The notes beneath the pieces were generated by a model. That model worked only from the letters and a program-made list of their open reading frames with translations, had not been told where the DNA came from and ran no database searches. The translations under genes and the position numbers were made by a program. Shown here in pieces: positions 27,543 through 36,793 of a stretch of DNA of 64,000 nucleotides. Positions within the stretch are counted from its first letter, which is position 1, and each line of letters starts with the position of its first letter. Source of the DNA: Ruegeria sp. EL01 (GTDB taxonomy: Bacteria; Pseudomonadota; Alphaproteobacteria; Rhodobacterales; Rhodobacteraceae); contig NZ_OMPS01000048.1 in NCBI RefSeq assembly GCF_900313035.1, forward strand, positions 124,001-188,000, written 5' to 3'.

Positions 27543-28841
27543 TTACTCCGCTGCCATCGCACCCATGCGACCCGATTTCTGGGCCTTGATGCGGTCTTCG
27601 ATTTCTTCCCGGAAATTGCGGATAAGACCCTGGATTGGCCAGGCCGCTGCGTCCCCGAGTGCGCAAATCGTGTGGCCTTCGACCTGCTTGGTCACGTCGA
27701 ATAGCATATCGATCTCTTCCAGTTCCGCTTCACCGCGCACCAGCCGATCCATGACCCGCATCATCCAGCCGGTGCCTTCCCGGCAGGGCGTGCACTGGCC
27801 GCAGCTTTCATGTTTGTAGAACTTGGACAGCCGCCAGATCGCCTTGATGATATCGGTGGATTTGTCCATCACAATTACCGCAGCCGTCCCGAGGCCCGAG
27901 CCCAGATCGTTGCGCAGGTGATCGAAATCCATGATCGCATCGCGCATATTTTCGCCTCGTACACATGGCACCGAGGATCCACCCGGTATCACCGCCAGCA
28001 GATTATCCCAACCACCGCGAATGCCGCCGCAATGGGTTTCGATCAGTTGTTCAAACGGGATCGACATCGCCTCTTCGACGACACAAGGATTGTTCACATG
28101 ACCCGAAATGGCGAACAGCTTGGTGCCCGCGTTGTTCTGACGACCAAAGCCTGCAAACCAGTCAGCACCGCGCCGCAGAATGGTAGGGACAACGGCGATG
28201 GATTCTACGTTGTTCACCGTGGTCGGGCAGCCATAAAGACCCGCGCCCGCCGGGAATGGCGGCTTCATGCGCGGCATGCCCTTCTTGCCTTCAAGGCTTT
28301 CAATCAGCGCGGTCTCTTCGCCGCAGATGTAAGCACCCGCCCCATGATGCAGGAACAGATCGAAATCCCAGCCTGATCCGGCTGCGTTCTTGCCCAGCTG
28401 CCCTGCGTCGTAGGCTTCATCAATCGCGGCCTGAAGCGCCTCGCGTTCACGAATGTATTCGCCGCGCAGGTAGATATAACAAGTGTTTGCGTTCATCGCG
28501 AAAGACGCGATCAGGCAGCCTTCGATCAGCGTATGCGGATCATGGCGCATGATTTCGCGGTCTTTGCAGGTCCCGGGTTCGGATTCGTCGGCATTCACCA
28601 CCAGATAAGCCGGGCGACCATCGCTTTCCTTGGGCATGAATGACCATTTCAATCCAGTTGGAAAGCCTGCGCCCCCACGACCCCGCAAGCCTGAATCCTT
28701 CATCGTTTGAATGATCCAGTCGCGCCCGTTGCCGATCAGGCCAGCAGTACCGTCCCAATGCCCCCGAGCGCGCGCGCCCTTCAGCGTCCGCTCGTGCATC
28801 CCGTAGATGTTGGTAAAGATCCGGTCCTGATCCTTCAGCAT
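27543..28841 (-). CDS. nuoF: NADH-quinone oxidoreductase subunit F
   Basis: The 432-residue subunit binds NADH, FMN and [4Fe-4S] cluster N3. FMN/NADH motifs are [19 protein letters not shown] and [19 protein letters not shown]; the cluster ligands are in [12 protein letters not shown] with the last Cys in [13 protein letters not shown]. It is the electron entry point of complex I. It is followed five bases later by the MAPEG gene. Confidence 0.96.
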   Translation of the reverse strand: MLKDQDRIFTNIYGMHERTLKGARARGHWDGTAGLIGNGRDWIIQTMKDSGLRGRGGAGFPTGLKWSFMPKESDGRPAYLVVNADESEPGTCKDREIMRHDPHTLIEGCLIASFAMNANTCYIYLRGEYIREREALQAAIDEAYDAGQLGKNAAGSGWDFDLFLHHGAGAYICGEETALIESLEGKKGMPRMKPPFPAGAGLYGCPTTVNNVESIAVVPTILRRGADWFAGFGRQNNAGTKLFAISGHVNNPCVVEEAMSIPFEQLIETHCGGIRGGWDNLLAVIPGGSSVPCVRGENMRDAIMDFDHLRNDLGSGLGTAAVIVMDKSTDIIKAIWRLSKFYKHESCGQCTPCREGTGWMMRVMDRLVRGEAELEEIDMLFDVTKQVEGHTICALGDAAAWPIQGLIRNFREEIEDRIKAQKSGRMGAMAAE

Positions 28842-28848
28842 CGCTCGC

Positions 28849-29073
28849 TTACCTTTGGTTGTCCTGACGCATGCGCCAGAGTTGAAATATGTTGATCACC
28901 GCGTAGATGAATCCGCCCAATGCAGCGAAATCGAACAGCAGCGCATAGCGCCCGGGCAGTTTCAAAGCCGGGCCGATGAACAGCGACATAGCGAGCCACA
29001 ACAGCATGGTCACAGCGATGACCACCCCGATATGTCGGCCCTTGCGGGCTATGGCCTGTTCCTTGTCGTCCAT
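28849..29073 (-). CDS. DUF5337-like small membrane protein
   Basis: The 74-residue protein has two membrane segments ([20 protein letters not shown] and [20 protein letters not shown]) and charged ends. Size, topology and place between nuoE and nuoF match the Rhodobacterales family I know as DUF5337, of unknown function. ATG 29073 was chosen; a GTG at 29100 is also in frame. It is eight bases upstream of nuoF. Confidence 0.75.
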   Translation of the reverse strand: MDDKEQAIARKGRHIGVVIAVTMLLWLAMSLFIGPALKLPGRYALLFDFAALGGFIYAVINIFQLWRMRQDNQR

Positions 29074-29111
29074 CTTATCCCGGCACCCAATTGGCACCAC
29101 TCATCCCCGTA

Positions 29112-30254
29112 TCAGTCTTCGTAAAGTCCGTCTTTTTTGGCCCGTTTGGCAAATTCTGTCACATCACCCGATGCCAGTTTTGACGCCTGTTCGATCCAAC
29201 CATCGCGCTCGATCCGGCCCTTGAACTTCAATCGCGCATCAACCCACGCCACGTGCCCGTCTGTCCAGGCTGCGATCTGGTCAAAGTGGTAAAAGCCCAG
29301 TTCGTTCAACGTCTGCTCCAACTTCGGGCCGACGCCTTTCAACAGCTTCAGATCATCTGGCGCGCCACCCCGGGCACCAGTCAACGTCTCGGGCTGATCT
29401 TCCTTAACCTCGGCCGGTTTTGCTTCGGCTTTCTTGGTCTTGGCAGGTTTGGATTTAGCCTCGGCCGCCTGCTTTGCCGCAGATTTGCCAGTTGCAGGTG
29501 CCTTTGGTGGTTTCGGAGCCGACTTCGTCGCCGCGGCTTTGCCATCCTTGCCCAACCATGGCGTCAGGATCGGCACTTCGGTTCCGTCGATCCGTTTTAC
29601 GGTGTCACCCAGATCAGTCGCCAAAGCGACACTGGCATTGTATTGCGGCTTGCCTGCGTCATGCTCGGTCAGACTGGACAGACCACTGAAAGGTTCTGCG
29701 GCATAGCGCCCGTTTTGCGGGCCCGGCAGCGGCACTTTGCCCGCTGCCAGATCGTCGATGATCTTACCAAAACTCTCGGCCGTCAGATCTTCGTAGTAAT
29801 CCTTGCCGATCTGCGCCATCGGCGCGTTGGTGCAGGAGCCCAGACACTCGACCTCTTCCCAGCTCAGCTTGCCATCGGCGGACAAAGCATGCGGTTTCTC
29901 GGCGATCTTGACCTTGCAGACCGCGATCAGGTCTTCGGCCCCGCAGATCATGCAGGAGGTCGTGCCACACACTTGAATATGTGCAACCGACCCAACCGGT
30001 TGCAATTGGAACATGAAGTAGAAAGAGGCGACTTCAAGAACCCGGATATAGGCCATGCCCAGCATGTCAGCCACGGATTCAAGTGCAGGACGGCTCAGCC
30101 AGCCCTCCTGCTCCTGCGCGCGCCACAACAGAGGGATGACCGCACTGGCCTCACGACCCTCGGGGTACTTGGTGATCTGCGCTTCGGCCCATTGCTGGTT
30201 GGTAGCGGTGAAGGCAAAGCTTTCGGGTTGTTCGGGGTGAAGACGGCGAAGCAT
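29112..30254 (-). CDS. nuoE: NADH-quinone oxidoreductase subunit E with C-terminal extension
   Basis: The first 170 or so of 380 residues are a normal NuoE: [2Fe-2S] cluster N1a is held by Cys96, Cys101, Cys137 and Cys141 ([11 protein letters not shown] and [11 protein letters not shown]). After this come about 70 residues of spacer, then an Ala/Lys/Pro-rich linker and, at about 300-357, a helix-hairpin-helix-like domain ([20 protein letters not shown]). That domain type also occurs on other proteins in this group, such as ribosomal protein L21. E. coli NuoE is only about 166 residues. The ATG at 30254 follows the stop of the unknown gene by two bases. Confidence 0.93.
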   Translation of the reverse strand: MLRRLHPEQPESFAFTATNQQWAEAQITKYPEGREASAVIPLLWRAQEQEGWLSRPALESVADMLGMAYIRVLEVASFYFMFQLQPVGSVAHIQVCGTTSCMICGAEDLIAVCKVKIAEKPHALSADGKLSWEEVECLGSCTNAPMAQIGKDYYEDLTAESFGKIIDDLAAGKVPLPGPQNGRYAAEPFSGLSSLTEHDAGKPQYNASVALATDLGDTVKRIDGTEVPILTPWLGKDGKAAATKSAPKPPKAPATGKSAAKQAAEAKSKPAKTKKAEAKPAEVKEDQPETLTGARGGAPDDLKLLKGVGPKLEQTLNELGFYHFDQIAAWTDGHVAWVDARLKFKGRIERDGWIEQASKLASGDVTEFAKRAKKDGLYED

Positions 30255-30256
30255 CC

Positions 30257-30853
30257 TTATTTCTCCAAAGCCCAAAGGCCGTACTTGTCGCCCGTCACAA
30301 CGTTGAAATCGACCGAGCTCATATATTTTTGACTAGGATTACTTGCGTAACGTAACTTCACTTCGTCACCATATCTGATCAGGTTTTGCGGATCAGGAAT
30401 GTTCGGGATATCTGCGATCCTAGCAAACTCTGAAAAGTCCGGCAGATCCATTCTTTCCATAATCGCGGTAATTTCGCTCTCGTGAAGATCAGCGTGATCT
30501 AACAATACAACGCCCGTCGTTTCTCTTGGAACCGTTTGGTGCACGGCCTTTAGTTCCTTCCAATCACGCCACTCGTCGTTTAGAAAGATTAGCGCGCCAC
30601 CTGCTCCAACCAATAGACCGATGAGCATGCCGAGTGCAGACAAGATAACTTTACCCTGACCAGCTCTCTTGGCCACGCTCTCCGCAGCGTCTGTTTTTTC
30701 TTCTTGCTCGCCCAACTTCTTACTTATTGTGACCAGAAGCTCGGCAACTTCTTCTTTGTCCAACCTGCTAACTTGGGATATAGCTTCTCGCTCAGCATCT
30801 TCGGGCTTAGCGCTAGCCGCTCGAAGAGCTGTATTCAAAGATACGATGTTCAC
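30257..30853 (-). CDS. Unknown membrane protein inserted between nuoD and nuoE
   Basis: The 198-residue protein has a charged coiled-coil-like N-terminal part ([20 protein letters not shown]), one or two membrane segments at about 69-90 ([20 protein letters not shown]) and a C-terminal soluble part. No family was recognised. It begins with GTG 30853 overlapping the nuoD stop (GTGA) and ends two bases before nuoE. Rows I counted run at 38-48% G+C against about 68% in nuoD, so it is probably a recent arrival. Confidence 0.72.
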   Translation of the reverse strand: MNIVSLNTALRAASAKPEDAEREAISQVSRLDKEEVAELLVTISKKLGEQEEKTDAAESVAKRAGQGKVILSALGMLIGLLVGAGGALIFLNDEWRDWKELKAVHQTVPRETTGVVLLDHADLHESEITAIMERMDLPDFSEFARIADIPNIPDPQNLIRYGDEVKLRYASNPSQKYMSSVDFNVVTGDKYGLWALEK

Positions 30854-32073
30854 CGATCAATCTCCCCAAACACGACGTCCATCGTCCCAATGATCGCAGC
30901 GACGTCGGCCAATTGGTGGCCTCCGGCGATGTAGTCCATGGCTTGCAGGTGTAAGAACCCCGGCGCGCGCAGTTTGGCGCGGTATGGCTTGTTGGTGCCG
31001 TCAGCGACCAGATAGACGCCGAATTCGCCCTTGGGGGCCTCAACGGCGGCGTACACCTCGCCCGCAGGGACATGGAAGCCTTCGGTATAGAGCTTGAAGT
31101 GATGGATCAGGCTCTCCATCGAGGTCTTCATGTCCGACCGGCTTGGCGGCGTGATCTTACCGCGCGCCAGAATATCACCTGGGCACTCGCGGATTTTGGC
31201 GATGGCTTGACGGATGATCAGCAGCGACTGGCGCATCTCTTCCATACGCACCAGATAGCGGTCGTAGCAGTCGCCGTTCTTGCCCACAGGAATCTGGAAC
31301 TCAAACTCGTCATAGCATTCATAGGGCTGTGCACGGCGCAGATCCCAGGCCAGGCCAGACCCGCGCACCATGACGCCCGAGAAGCCGTATTTCTGAATGT
31401 CATCTTCGGTCACGACGCCAATGTCAGCGTTGCGCTGTTTGAAGATGCGGTTTTCGGTCAGTAGCCCGTCGATGTCATCCATCACAGCAGGAAACTCGTG
31501 GCTCCACGCCTCGATATCGTCCAGCAATTCGGGCGGCAGGTCCTGATGCACACCGCCGGGGCGGAAATAGGCTGCGTGCAGACGCGCGCCACAGGCACGC
31601 TCATAAAACACCATCAGCTTTTCGCGTTCTTCAAAGCCCCAGAGCGGCGGGGTCAGCGCGCCGACGTCCATCGCTTGCGTGGTTACGTTCAGCAGATGGT
31701 TCAGGATGCGCCCAATCTCGGAATACAGCACCCGGATCAGCGAGGCGCGGCGGGGCACTTCAACGCCGGTCAGTTTTTCAATGGCCAGACACCAGGCGTG
31801 TTCCTGATTCATCGGCGCCACGTAATCGAGGCGGTCGAAATACGGCAGGTTTTGCAGATACGTCCGGCTTTCCATCAGCTTTTCAGTGCCGCGGTGCAGC
31901 AGGCCGATATGCGGATCGCAGCGTTCGACGATTTCGCCGTCCAACTCAAGCACCAAACGTAAAACGCCGTGCGCAGCAGGATGTTGCGGGCCGAAGTTAA
32001 TGTTAAAGTTGCGGATCTTCTGCTCGCCGCTCAGCGCGTCCGAACTGCCGTCATCATATCTGGAGCCGTCCAT
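30850..32073 (-). CDS. nuoD: NADH-quinone oxidoreductase subunit D
   Basis: The 407-residue 49-kDa-type subunit lines the quinone site of complex [21 protein letters not shown] with the quinone-binding His, and conserved [20 protein letters not shown]. It is a separate gene from nuoC, as in mitochondria-like complex I. ATG 32073 shares a base with the stop of the 45-residue frame upstream (TGATG); a GTG at 32076 is also possible. Confidence 0.96.
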   Translation of the reverse strand: MDGSRYDDGSSDALSGEQKIRNFNINFGPQHPAAHGVLRLVLELDGEIVERCDPHIGLLHRGTEKLMESRTYLQNLPYFDRLDYVAPMNQEHAWCLAIEKLTGVEVPRRASLIRVLYSEIGRILNHLLNVTTQAMDVGALTPPLWGFEEREKLMVFYERACGARLHAAYFRPGGVHQDLPPELLDDIEAWSHEFPAVMDDIDGLLTENRIFKQRNADIGVVTEDDIQKYGFSGVMVRGSGLAWDLRRAQPYECYDEFEFQIPVGKNGDCYDRYLVRMEEMRQSLLIIRQAIAKIRECPGDILARGKITPPSRSDMKTSMESLIHHFKLYTEGFHVPAGEVYAAVEAPKGEFGVYLVADGTNKPYRAKLRAPGFLHLQAMDYIAGGHQLADVAAIIGTMDVVFGEIDR

Positions 32074-32210
32074 CACCGCCGTCCCCTCTTGTTCTTCTTT
32101 GCCGCAGCTCGAACCCGAACCTTCTCGGCGTCAGCCGCCTTGGCTGCAGCACCCGCGAGCAGGACGCCCAGCGCACCTAAAGCAATCAGTTCCCCCAGCA
32201 GCATCAGCAT
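32073..32210 (-). CDS. Very small (45-residue) membrane protein before nuoD
   Basis: A short frame at ATG 32210 encodes one hydrophobic helix ([20 protein letters not shown]) and a strongly basic tail ([15 protein letters not shown]). It starts one base after the stop of the 57-residue frame and its stop shares a base with the nuoD ATG. Tight packing in the operon and membrane-like composition suggest a real microprotein; no family was recognised. Confidence 0.55.
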   Translation of the reverse strand: MLMLLGELIALGALGVLLAGAAAKAADAEKVRVRAAAKKNKRGRR

Positions 32211-32211
32211 C

Positions 32212-32385
32212 TCAGCGGCGCTCCAATTCCTGAAGTTTCAACCCGACCCACCACAGCAGCGCGATGGTGCCAAACGGGATCAGACACAGCAGACACCAGT
32301 ATTTGTTGATTCCAAAAAACGGCAGAATTTTCACCATCGGGATGATGGTCAGTGCGGAAAGGATCAGCCACCAGATACCACTCAT
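32212..32385 (-). CDS. Small (57-residue) membrane protein after nuoC
   Basis: ATG 32385 shares a base with the nuoC stop (TAATG). The product has two hydrophobic stretches (IWWLILSALTIIPMVKILPF and CLLCLIPFGTIALLWWVGL) with a CLLC motif and ends in LQELERR. The composition is clearly membrane-like and the placement exact. It could be a small complex I-associated subunit; function unknown. Confidence 0.62.
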   Translation of the reverse strand: MSGIWWLILSALTIIPMVKILPFFGINKYWCLLCLIPFGTIALLWWVGLKLQELERR

Positions 32386-32990
32386 TATTCGGCCTCCTGC
32401 TTCTCATCGCCCGGCAGAATGTACTCTGCCCCCTCCCACGGGGACATGAAGTCAAACTGACGGTATTCCTGCACCAGCGAGACCGGCTCGTACACGACAC
32501 GTTTTTGCGCCTCGTCATAGCGAACTTCGGTATAGCCTGTGGTCGGAAAGTCCTTGCGCAGCGGATGACCGCGGAATCCATAATCCGTCAGAATACGCCG
32601 CAGATCCGGGTGGCCCGAAAACAGGATACCGAACATGTCATACACCTCACGCTCGAACCAATTGGCCGAGGGATGCACGTCGACAATCGACGGAACCATG
32701 TCCTCTTCCCGGATCGAGACCCGCAGGCGGATGCGCTGGTTCTGGTACATGGACAGGAAGTGATAAACCACGTCGAACCGCTTGGCCCGCTCGGGGTAGT
32801 CGACGCCGGTGATATCGACCAAGGTCGAGAATTTGCAGCTTGGGTCAGTTTTCAGAAATTCGATGAATTCGACCAGGTTGGACGGGGCCACGCCAACGTT
32901 CAGCTCACCATGCGTGACGTCCCAGGACAAAACACAATCGGTCCGTTTCAACTCCAGCTGGGTCCCAAGTTCTTTGAGTACTTCGCTCAC
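32385..32990 (-). CDS. nuoC: NADH-quinone oxidoreductase subunit C
   Basis: The 201-residue 30-kDa-type subunit of the peripheral arm has the family signature [20 protein letters not shown] and [16 protein letters not shown]. The start is GTG 32990, overlapping the stop of the unknown gene upstream (GTGA). It is separate from nuoD. Confidence 0.95.
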   Translation of the reverse strand: MSEVLKELGTQLELKRTDCVLSWDVTHGELNVGVAPSNLVEFIEFLKTDPSCKFSTLVDITGVDYPERAKRFDVVYHFLSMYQNQRIRLRVSIREEDMVPSIVDVHPSANWFEREVYDMFGILFSGHPDLRRILTDYGFRGHPLRKDFPTTGYTEVRYDEAQKRVVYEPVSLVQEYRQFDFMSPWEGAEYILPGDEKQEAE

Positions 32991-33412
32991 TGCTTCAACT
33001 CCTCAACAGAATTGGCGGAAAGTTCGGCGTTCGCCGGGTCTGGAAACTCCCAGAAACACTCACTCCCACCATGATCTGCTGCCAGATTTCCCAGTGTCTG
33101 TTCAATCATAGAAATCAAGCGCACCTCTGCCTTCGCAGCGACAGAATAAGTCACATCGACCAAGTCCTCATCCTCATCGCAAAACAAGGTGGCATCTGAT
33201 TTTCCTAGCCCATGGTCAGCCTCAATCAACCGCATCAAAGCACGTGCTTGATCCATAAAGGCCTCAGCGTCTTGCTTGCTTGGGAATTCGATTGTGAACT
33301 CAAAAGATAGCTTTTGACGCAGATCAACACCGTTTTCTTCGAAGCGCTGAAAAATAATGGCATTCTCCGCAATCAGCGCCTCAGATGGTTCTGCGTACAT
33401 CTCTGCTTTCAT
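32987..33412 (-). CDS. Unknown protein (possibly RraB-like) inserted between nuoB and nuoC
   Basis: The 141-residue acidic protein has an N-terminal helix, a strand-helix [20 protein letters not shown], and an end [13 protein letters not shown]. This loosely resembles the RraB/DUF695 fold of ribonuclease E regulators, but the match is weak and from memory only. It starts at ATG 33412 over the nuoB stop (ATGA) and ends over the nuoC GTG (GTGA). A counted row is about 47% G+C, lower than nuoB and nuoC. It is most likely a real, inserted gene. Confidence 0.65.
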   Translation of the reverse strand: MKAEMYAEPSEALIAENAIIFQRFEENGVDLRQKLSFEFTIEFPSKQDAEAFMDQARALMRLIEADHGLGKSDATLFCDEDEDLVDVTYSVAAKAEVRLISMIEQTLGNLAADHGGSECFWEFPDPANAELSANSVEELKQ

Positions 33413-33933
33413 CGAACAATCGTCCCAGTGCGGCGGATTTTGCGTTGCAATTGCATCAGGCCGTATAGCAGCGCCTCGGCCGTTGGTGGGCAGCCGGGGA
33501 CATAAATATCCACCGGAACGATACGATCACAACCACGTACAACCGAATAGGAATAATGATAATATCCACCGCCATTGGCACAGGATCCCATCGAGATCAC
33601 ATAGCGCGGCTCGGGCATCTGATCATAAACCTTGCGCAGTGCCGGGGCCATCTTGTTGGTCAGGGTACCTGCCACAATCATCACGTCAGACTGGCGTGGG
33701 GACGCGCGGGGCGCAATGCCAAACCGTTCCGCATCATAACGCGGCATCGAAGTATGCATCATCTCGACCGCACAACAGGCCAAACCGAAGGTCATCCAAT
33801 GCAACGAGCCGGTGCGCGCCCAATTGATAATGTCCTCGGTCGAGGTCAGCAGGAACCCTTTGTCCTGCAGCTCGGCATTCAGGGTCTGAGTGGCGACTTC
33901 TTTGTCGACGCCAGCCGTGTTTGCGCCCGTCAT
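33409..33933 (-). CDS. nuoB: NADH-quinone oxidoreductase subunit B
   Basis: The 174-residue subunit holds [4Fe-4S] cluster N2, the last in the chain before quinone. The ligands are the adjacent Cys53 and Cys54 ([10 protein letters not shown]), Cys118 (SMGSCANGG) and Cys148 ([14 protein letters not shown]). ATG 33933 overlaps the nuoA stop (TGATG) and was chosen over an ATG at 33942. Confidence 0.96.
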   Translation of the reverse strand: MTGANTAGVDKEVATQTLNAELQDKGFLLTSTEDIINWARTGSLHWMTFGLACCAVEMMHTSMPRYDAERFGIAPRASPRQSDVMIVAGTLTNKMAPALRKVYDQMPEPRYVISMGSCANGGGYYHYSYSVVRGCDRIVPVDIYVPGCPPTAEALLYGLMQLQRKIRRTGTIVR

Positions 33934-34298
33934 CACTCCCATTCCAAGGCTCCCTTCTTCCACTCATAGGCAAAGCCGATGGTCAGAACGCCCAGGAACA
34001 CCATCATCGACCAGAAACCCACATCGCTGATGTCTTTGAACCCAACGGCCCAAGGGAACAGGAACGCAATCTCCAGATCAAAGATGATGAAGAGAATCGC
34101 AACCAGATAGAACCGGACATCGAATTTCATGCGCGCATCATCGAAAGCGTTGAAACCGCATTCATAGGCGCTGACTTTTTCGGGGTCAGGATTGCGGACG
34201 GCCAGCACGACGGCGGCAAGAATCAAAACGATTCCAAGACCGACGGCCACGGCCAGAAACACCAGAATCGGGAGGTATTCCCGCAGCAGGTCTTCCAC
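33933..34298 (-). CDS. nuoA: NADH-quinone oxidoreductase subunit A
   Basis: The 121-residue, three-helix membrane subunit has the conserved loop [20 protein letters not shown] that sits at the quinone chamber entrance. The start is GTG at 34298 with AGGAG six bases upstream, which decides it against the open frame upstream to 34343. It is the first gene of the nuo operon. Confidence 0.95.
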   Translation of the reverse strand: MEDLLREYLPILVFLAVAVGLGIVLILAAVVLAVRNPDPEKVSAYECGFNAFDDARMKFDVRFYLVAILFIIFDLEIAFLFPWAVGFKDISDVGFWSMMVFLGVLTIGFAYEWKKGALEWE

Positions 34299-34363
34299 TA
34301 GTAGCTCCTTTCCTGTGCATCCTCTGTTGGAATGCACCGTCAATTGGCGTGTTGACTGGACAT

Positions 34364-34392
34364 TCTCTATCTCTGCGGGGTCAGAGGGTCAA
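34364..34392 (-). promoter_or_regulatory. Candidate promoter of the nuo operon
   Basis: On the minus strand TTGACC (34392-34387) stands 17 bases before TAGAGA (34369-34364), about 65 bases upstream of the nuoA GTG. The -35 matches five of six consensus positions, the -10 only three. The 187-base gap between nuoA and liuC is the only sizeable noncoding space upstream of the operon. Confidence 0.35.
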
Positions 34393-34485
34393 CCGAACAC
34401 AAGCGCACACCGCATCAATCCTGCGCTTGACAACGCCAGAGAGAATCGCGACCGGCGTGTCCCAAGTTGATTTATGCCGTATGCG

Positions 34486-35274
34486 TTAAACTTTGTTGTT
34501 CCACGCAGGGTTACGCTTTTCGAAAAACGCACCAATCCCCTCTTGGGCTTCCGATGTCTCCCATCGGGCGACCAGTTTTCGGATGGTGTGATCAATCACG
34601 CTGTCATCGATACGAGGACCCAGTTCCCGAACAAGTTCCTTCGCGGAGGCAACTGCACCGGGCGCACAGCTCAGGTAAGGTCGAACCTCTGCCTCGATCG
34701 CTGCGCTCAGTTCATCTGCGGGCACCGCCCTGGCCAACAACCCCAGATCCACCGCTTCGGCCGCATCGAACAGCCGCGCAGACATGAACACCCTCCGGGC
34801 CTTCGCCTCGCCCATCCGGGCAATCACATAAGGTCCGATAGTGGCCGGGATCAGCCCCAACCGGGTTTCGGTCAGCCCCATCTTCAGGCTGTCGATGCCA
34901 ATGGCCACATCACAGACGGAGGCCAAACCAACGCCGCCGCCAAAGGCATTGCCCTGCAACGCACCTATCAACGGTTTGTTCAACACGTTCAAAGCCTGTA
35001 GCATTTCCGCAAGCTTGCGGGCCTCGACAAAGCGTGTCGCCGAATCTGCCGCCATCTGTTCCTTCATCCAGCCCAGATCGCCACCGGCGCAAAAGGTTTT
35101 ACCTGCACCTGTCAAAACGACCACACGCACGTCTTGATTGTTCCCCAGATCTGTCGCTGCCTGCGTCAGTTCCGCGATCATCCTGGCCGACATTGCATTG
35201 TGCTTTTCGGCCCGGTTCAAGGTCAGCGTTGCAACGCCCCCTTCATCTGAGGTGAGTGTGATCGCTTCATACAT
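34486..35274 (-). CDS. liuC: Enoyl-CoA hydratase/isomerase family, probable 3-methylglutaconyl-CoA hydratase
   Basis: The 262-residue crotonase-fold protein has the oxyanion-hole stretch GAGKTFCAGGDLGWM, GNAFGGGVGLASVCDVAI and TETRLGLIPATIGPYV with its catalytic Glu. In this liu cluster it should hydrate 3-methylglutaconyl-CoA to HMG-CoA in leucine breakdown. It follows the HMG-CoA lyase gene by one base and is the last gene of the cluster. Confidence 0.88.
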   Translation of the reverse strand: MYEAITLTSDEGGVATLTLNRAEKHNAMSARMIAELTQAATDLGNNQDVRVVVLTGAGKTFCAGGDLGWMKEQMAADSATRFVEARKLAEMLQALNVLNKPLIGALQGNAFGGGVGLASVCDVAIGIDSLKMGLTETRLGLIPATIGPYVIARMGEAKARRVFMSARLFDAAEAVDLGLLARAVPADELSAAIEAEVRPYLSCAPGAVASAKELVRELGPRIDDSVIDHTIRKLVARWETSEAQEGIGAFFEKRNPAWNNKV

Positions 35275-35275
35275 G

Positions 35276-36127
35276 TCAGCCCCTCATCGCCCGAGCCATC
35301 TGAGCGGCCTCTTCCAGAACGGCGGCATCCAGACCGGTCTCATATCCAAGCCGTTCAAGATGTGCGGCAACGGCTTCGGTTGCCACGTTCCCGGCCGCCC
35401 CCGGTGCATAGGGGCATCCACCCAAACCACCAACCGCGGCATCGAAGACCCGAACCCCAAGGGCGATTGACGCATCAATATTGTCCATCGCACGACCGTT
35501 CGTGTCATGGAAATGCCCGGCCAATCGCGTGACCGGGACCCTCTCACGCACAGCCAACAGCATATGCGCAATCTTGTCTGGTGTGCCCTGCCCGATCGTA
35601 TCGCCCAACGACACTTCATAGCAGCCGTGCGAGAACAGAAGATCGGCAACCTCCGCCACCTTTTCAGGCGGGGTCGGCCCGTCATAAGGGCAATCCGTCA
35701 CGCAAGACAAGTAGCCCCTCACCGGTAAATCAATGTGACGGGCAGCGTCTAAAATCGGAACAAAACGTTCAATGGATTCGGCGATTGATGCGTTGATATT
35801 CGCCTTGGAAAATCCTTCGGATGCCGAGGCAAAGACGGCGATCTCATCCGCACCGGCGGCCATCGCATCTTCGTATCCACGCAAATTCGGCGTGAGCGCG
35901 GCGTATCGAACCCCTTTGGCCCGGGTGATACCGGCAAGAACATCGGCACTGCCTGCCATTTGCGGCACCCATTTCGGAGAGACAAAGCTTGCCATTTCAA
36001 TCCGGCTGAACCCGGCGCGCGACAAGCAATCAACCAGCGCCACTTTCTCGGCCACCGGGATCTCGCGTTTCTCGTTCTGAAGCCCGTCCCGTGGACCTAC
36101 CTCAAAGATTTCTACTCGCTCACCCAT
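35276..36127 (-). CDS. liuE: Hydroxymethylglutaryl-CoA lyase
   Basis: The 283-residue TIM-barrel enzyme splits HMG-CoA into acetoacetate and acetyl-CoA. Motifs are GPRDGLQNEKREIP with the catalytic Arg, HFHDTNGRAMDN with metal-binding His residues, and the lyase signature GLGGCPYAPGAAGN with the catalytic Cys. ATG 36127 has GGAGG five bases upstream; ATG 36139 is the alternative. It completes the leucine pathway of this cluster. Confidence 0.93.
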   Translation of the reverse strand: MGERVEIFEVGPRDGLQNEKREIPVAEKVALVDCLSRAGFSRIEMASFVSPKWVPQMAGSADVLAGITRAKGVRYAALTPNLRGYEDAMAAGADEIAVFASASEGFSKANINASIAESIERFVPILDAARHIDLPVRGYLSCVTDCPYDGPTPPEKVAEVADLLFSHGCYEVSLGDTIGQGTPDKIAHMLLAVRERVPVTRLAGHFHDTNGRAMDNIDASIALGVRVFDAAVGGLGGCPYAPGAAGNVATEAVAAHLERLGYETGLDAAVLEEAAQMARAMRG

Positions 36128-36175
36128 CCTAACCTCCATTAACTGCGCATCGTTTGCCGACGCGCCACTGTGTTC

Positions 36176-36793
36176 TCACGCCTCGGGTCTTAACCTGCAG
36201 AAGGTTTCGGCGATTTTGTCCCGATCATTCATCCGTATCCACCATGAGTTCAATGCGGGGTAATGAGCAAGCAATTCCGCAGCTGCCGGATATCGCCTGA
36301 ACGCATCGATCATCGGAAACAGGATACAATCCTCGGGCTCACACCCGGAACCGAGCACGTGACCCTCAGTGGCTATGTCCTCAATTGCATTCAGAACAGA
36401 ACCCGCTTGCTCAAGACCGTCCTGTATTTTTGACATATCGTATTCAAGGTCAAACGCTGGCCTGAAAACGCCATGGGAATAAACCTGCCGGACCAAAGGC
36501 CAATAGGCGTAAGAGGTCGCGATTCCGGCAATCTGCGCGGCGCGCGCTTCGACAAGCGGGGCGCGGGTGCGGTCGCTGATCCGATAGAGGTAACTAAGGA
36601 TCGCCCAGCTTTCATACACACGTGTCCGACCATCGAACAAAACCGGCACCCGCCCGAAGGGATGATGATCGGACGCTTCACTGAATGGGTCGACCTCTTC
36701 CCAACTGTAAGGAAGCGACAATTCGACCAGCGCGATGCGAACTGATCGGGAATAGACGCTGTGGCGGTAACCTATGACTCGCAGCGCATTCAA
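36176..36793 (-). CDS. Glutathione S-transferase family protein in the liu cluster
   Basis: The 205-residue protein has an N-terminal thioredoxin-like domain (IGYRHSVYSRSVRIALVEL, then FGRVPVLFDGRTRVYESWAI) and an all-helical C-terminal domain. The Ser in the YSRS position may be catalytic. It overlaps the methylcrotonyl-CoA carboxylase alpha gene by four bases (ATGA) and lies before HMG-CoA lyase. GSTs in catabolic operons often detoxify a side product; the substrate is unknown. Confidence 0.8.
   Translation of the reverse strand: MNALRVIGYRHSVYSRSVRIALVELSLPYSWEEVDPFSEASDHHPFGRVPVLFDGRTRVYESWAILSYLYRISDRTRAPLVEARAAQIAGIATSYAYWPLVRQVYSHGVFRPAFDLEYDMSKIQDGLEQAGSVLNAIEDIATEGHVLGSGCEPEDCILFPMIDAFRRYPAAAELLAHYPALNSWWIRMNDRDKIAETFCRLRPEA

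Noticed and set aside
29253-30332. Open frame of 359 codons opposite nuoE
   Set aside because: It is antisense to nuoE and its Lys/Ala-rich linker; no family features.
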